DNA from: JAAYBQ01 sp035403465
GTDB lineage: Bacteria > Spirochaetota > UBA4802 > UBA5550
Direction: 5' to 3'
Length of the DNA stretch: 51,021 nt
Assembly (NCBI GenBank): GCA_035403465.1
Contig: DAONFG010000023.1
Coordinates: 1 to 51,021 of the forward strand
Shown here: piece by piece, positions 49,432 through 51,021 of the stretch
Position numbering within the stretch: position 1 is the first letter of the stretch
How the letters are laid out: each line of letters opens with the position of its first letter
Notes under the pieces: model-generated
The model's database searches: none
What the model was told of the DNA's origin: nothing
What the model saw: the letters and a program-made list of their open reading frames with translations, nothing else
Position numbers and translations under genes: made by a program

Positions 49432-49640
49432 TCAATGCACACTGATGAAACTCCCGGTAATCAGTTTAACAAGATAAAATCCGAATTCAGGATTCTGGTA
49501 GTATAACTGTTTAACACCAGAATCAGTTATTGAATACAACTCCATATCATCATCCAGGCATATTGCTATATCTGTCCTCATGTTAAATGGTGAGAATATA
49601 CCATCTCAACCAAAAGATGCCCTTTCTCGAGCACCATGTT
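49432..49640 (-). pseudogene. remnant of a cyclic-nucleotide-binding-domain protein
   Basis: On the minus strand an open stretch ending in TGA at 49434-49432 encodes GIFSPFNMRTDIAICLDDDM, then ELYSITDSGVKQLYYQNPEF and GFYLVKLI. This is the end of a cNMP-binding domain plus the YYQNPEFGFYL helix often seen in membrane transporters and channels with such domains. Upstream the match continues in another frame as EKGHLLVEM, so a frameshift lies near 49610. No start or upstream domains remain. The rest of the 756-base gap 49142-49897 holds inverted repeats and repeat copy C but no intact gene. Confidence 0.55.
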
Positions 49641-49687
49641 TTTTTTCGATCAACTGAATCCTGCCACTGCATATATAGTACATCTAA

Positions 49688-49727
49688 TGATACAGGAATT
49701 TCCGTCTTAAAAACACTTCCTGTATCA
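49688..49727. repeat. 11-bp inverted repeat
   Basis: TGATACAGGAA (49688-49698) and TTCCTGTATCA (49717-49727) are perfect inverted copies 18 bases apart, in the gap between the cNMP remnant and repeat copy C. A mobile-element end or a hairpin are both possible. Confidence 0.6.
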
Positions 49728-49763
49728 TGAATGTGCCTTTAAATAGGGGACACATTGTTCTTA

Positions 49764-49831
49764 TCGGAAGCAGAAAAAGTTACATGCTTGACTTTAAGTC
49801 CCCGGTAACGGTTTTGTAAATTAAAATTTTT
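49764..49831 (+). repeat. dispersed repeat, copy C
   Basis: Starting at TCGGAAGCA (49764), then GTTACATGCTTG and the core ACTTTAAGTCCCCGGTAACG, followed by GTTTTGTAAATTAAAATTTTT, this copy matches A along its whole length and B in the core. AGGGGACACATTGTTCTT just upstream (49746-49763) resembles sequence often left beside REP-type transposase genes, a weak hint only. Confidence 0.75.
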
Positions 49832-49897
49832 CAATTTCATTACACGACCGCTGCAGAAATATGCGGCACCGGATATTGTGGTTTGGATACTAAAACA

Positions 49898-50840
49898 TTA
49901 CTTGAACCTCCTGGTCTTCATAATGAGTTTTATACCTGACACATGCAGTACCTGTTCAATTGAACCGCTATATACATCAGTTATTACAATCCTTAACCTG
50001 TCGGTTCTCACGGGATTTAGTATTATATGCTGTGCCGAATTCGCGTCCTCCAGGATGAAAGGTATTTTTAATCCATCGGGGAACAAAAGGTAACCTGACT
50101 TAACCCTGTTGTACCTGGTAAATATATTCTTATCTGAAGAGCTGTAAGCACCCGGGAATATTTCAACAATGCAGATGTCTGTGGGTTCATCGAGAATCAG
50201 GTCCAGCCATTCATTCCGGCCCGAAGGGTTGGCCCAAGGAATCCAGGCCGTTTCAGCTTTATCGTCAACCAGGGCATAAGGCCAGTTATCCTGCGTACTG
50301 CTGCTTGTTAATACATTGCTGATGACACAGGCAATATACATTCCCCTTGAGTCAATGTACTTGAGCAAAGCAGGCCCGATGCCCATCAATAACAGAAAGA
50401 TGATTATGATAACCGGATTAAATATGACCCTGACAGCTGGTCCTGGTTCCTTCAGCCAACCTCTCGTAACAGGGAGCAGTGCAATAATAATCATAGACGC
50501 GGGATATAAAAGATATATGCACATAAAGATCAGAAAACCGGTATTATTCTCCCAGGATTTTAATGAATGGTACTCCGCAAATATGGCTATAAGTAAACTT
50601 GCAGCGCAGAAATAGAGGAACACATATGAATACCTCGATGCTCCAATCCAGGCTATACACGATACAAGAAGCCAGATTCCACCAGTGGTAAAAAGAGAGC
50701 TTATTATCAGCTCCTCGAGTACAGGTATTTCACTGGCGCGTGTGAAATCGTGAAAGAGCGAAAGAATACCAAAAAAACATTCCCATCGAAATTATTATGC
50801 CGATGAGCCCGAGAGTCTGAAACCGCACGGGAAATTTCAT
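49898..50840 (-). pseudogene. membrane protein with C-terminal NADase-type glycan-binding domain, homopolymer frameshift
   Basis: The coding signal runs from an ATG at 50840-50838, with GAGG upstream, to the stop at 49898. Near codon 22 there is a run of seven A on the plus strand (50771-50777). Reading six instead joins MKFPVRFQTLGL... to ...FGILSLFHDFTRASEIPVLE and on into the long frame. The joined product of about 313 residues has about five membrane segments (to about 165). It ends in a discoidin-like domain: DNWPYALVDDKAETAWIPWA, TRYNRVKSGYLLFPDG, and RLRIVITDVYSG near the end. This matches the C-terminal domain found with NADase-type toxins and many membrane proteins of anaerobes. A homopolymer error is the simplest explanation. 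Confidence 0.7.
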
Positions 50841-50971
50841 AAAACCTCTATATGTTGTTGATATCAATCAAACCAGATCAGATGTTTCTTATTTTCAATA
50901 TAATGATTTTCAAAGTGCAAGCTAAAAAATATCCGGCCCGGGGTATATGTATCAAATAATTCTGCGCAAAA

Positions 50972-51005
50972 AAAATACCCGGAGCATTTAAGCTACGGGT
51001 ATTTT
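50972..51005 (-). terminator. intrinsic-type hairpin at the window end
   Basis: AAAATACCCG (50972-50981) and CGGGTATTTT (50996-51005) pair perfectly around a 14-base loop, with A and T runs at the ends. It could terminate a gene lying beyond the window edge on either strand. Nothing else was recognised in 50841-51021. Confidence 0.65.
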
Positions 51006-51021
51006 CGTTGTTGTTTGATTT

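Overview
The window is a bacterial chromosome fragment of roughly 40% GC from a draft assembly; one scaffold gap of 100 Ns lies at 24933-25032. The gene set points to a spirochaete, probably outside the well-studied pathogens. It includes a cyclic-nucleotide-gated K+ channel built like SthK of Spirochaeta thermophila, a bactofilin next to a LysM/M23 peptidase, PEGA/TPR envelope proteins, an MCP with a polytopic membrane sensor, a glycyl-tRNA synthetase of the split alpha/beta type and a large membrane pyrophosphatase. This placement is an inference from gene content; no rRNA or tRNA gene was seen to confirm it.

Layout. 1-1475: the tail of an integron cassette array, with a broken PEP-mutase-family gene, an attC site, a MazE/MazF-type toxin-antitoxin cassette and a half attC site where the array meets ordinary chromosome. 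1575-11000: mostly plus-strand genes, namely the channel, a MOT1-type molybdate transporter with an SRPBCC gene, a run tatD-GNAT-aminotransferase-NYN-unknown, an enoyl-CoA hydratase and an extended SfsA; a J-domain gene opposes them. 11172-17042 (minus): YgiQ, GlyS beta, LysM/M23 peptidase, bactofilin. 17043-17587: a non-coding array of about 100-bp-period repeats. 17588-27429 (minus): the classic translation and RNA-decay operon rimP-nusA-infB-rbfA-truB-rpsO-pnp followed by an M16 peptidase. It has a leader promoter plus an intrinsic terminator before rimP and a long hairpin between rpsO and pnp.

27571-43397: scattered single genes and pairs, namely zinc phospholipase C family, MBL lactonase family, Usp, nitroreductase, an orphan histidine kinase, PhnA, an App1-like phosphatase, a methyltransferase, the H+-pyrophosphatase, an alpha-amylase, DUF523, a PEGA/TPR pair and an orphan receiver. 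43398-51021 is a plastic region. An acyl-CoA ligase and two membrane-protein genes sit among three copies of a dispersed 40-70 bp repeat. A perfect 25-bp inverted repeat abuts a CapA remnant, a cyclic-nucleotide-binding-domain remnant lies in a 756-bp gap, and three further genes are each interrupted once: the MCP by an amber codon, a YhhN-like gene by a frameshift and an NADase-type-domain gene by a homopolymer frameshift.

The best candidates for undescribed biology are the repeat array at 17.2-17.6 kb, the cassette array end with its toxin-antitoxin cassette, and the dispersed repeat/inverted repeat/gene-remnant landscape at 43.5-50 kb. No clearly new multi-gene system was found.
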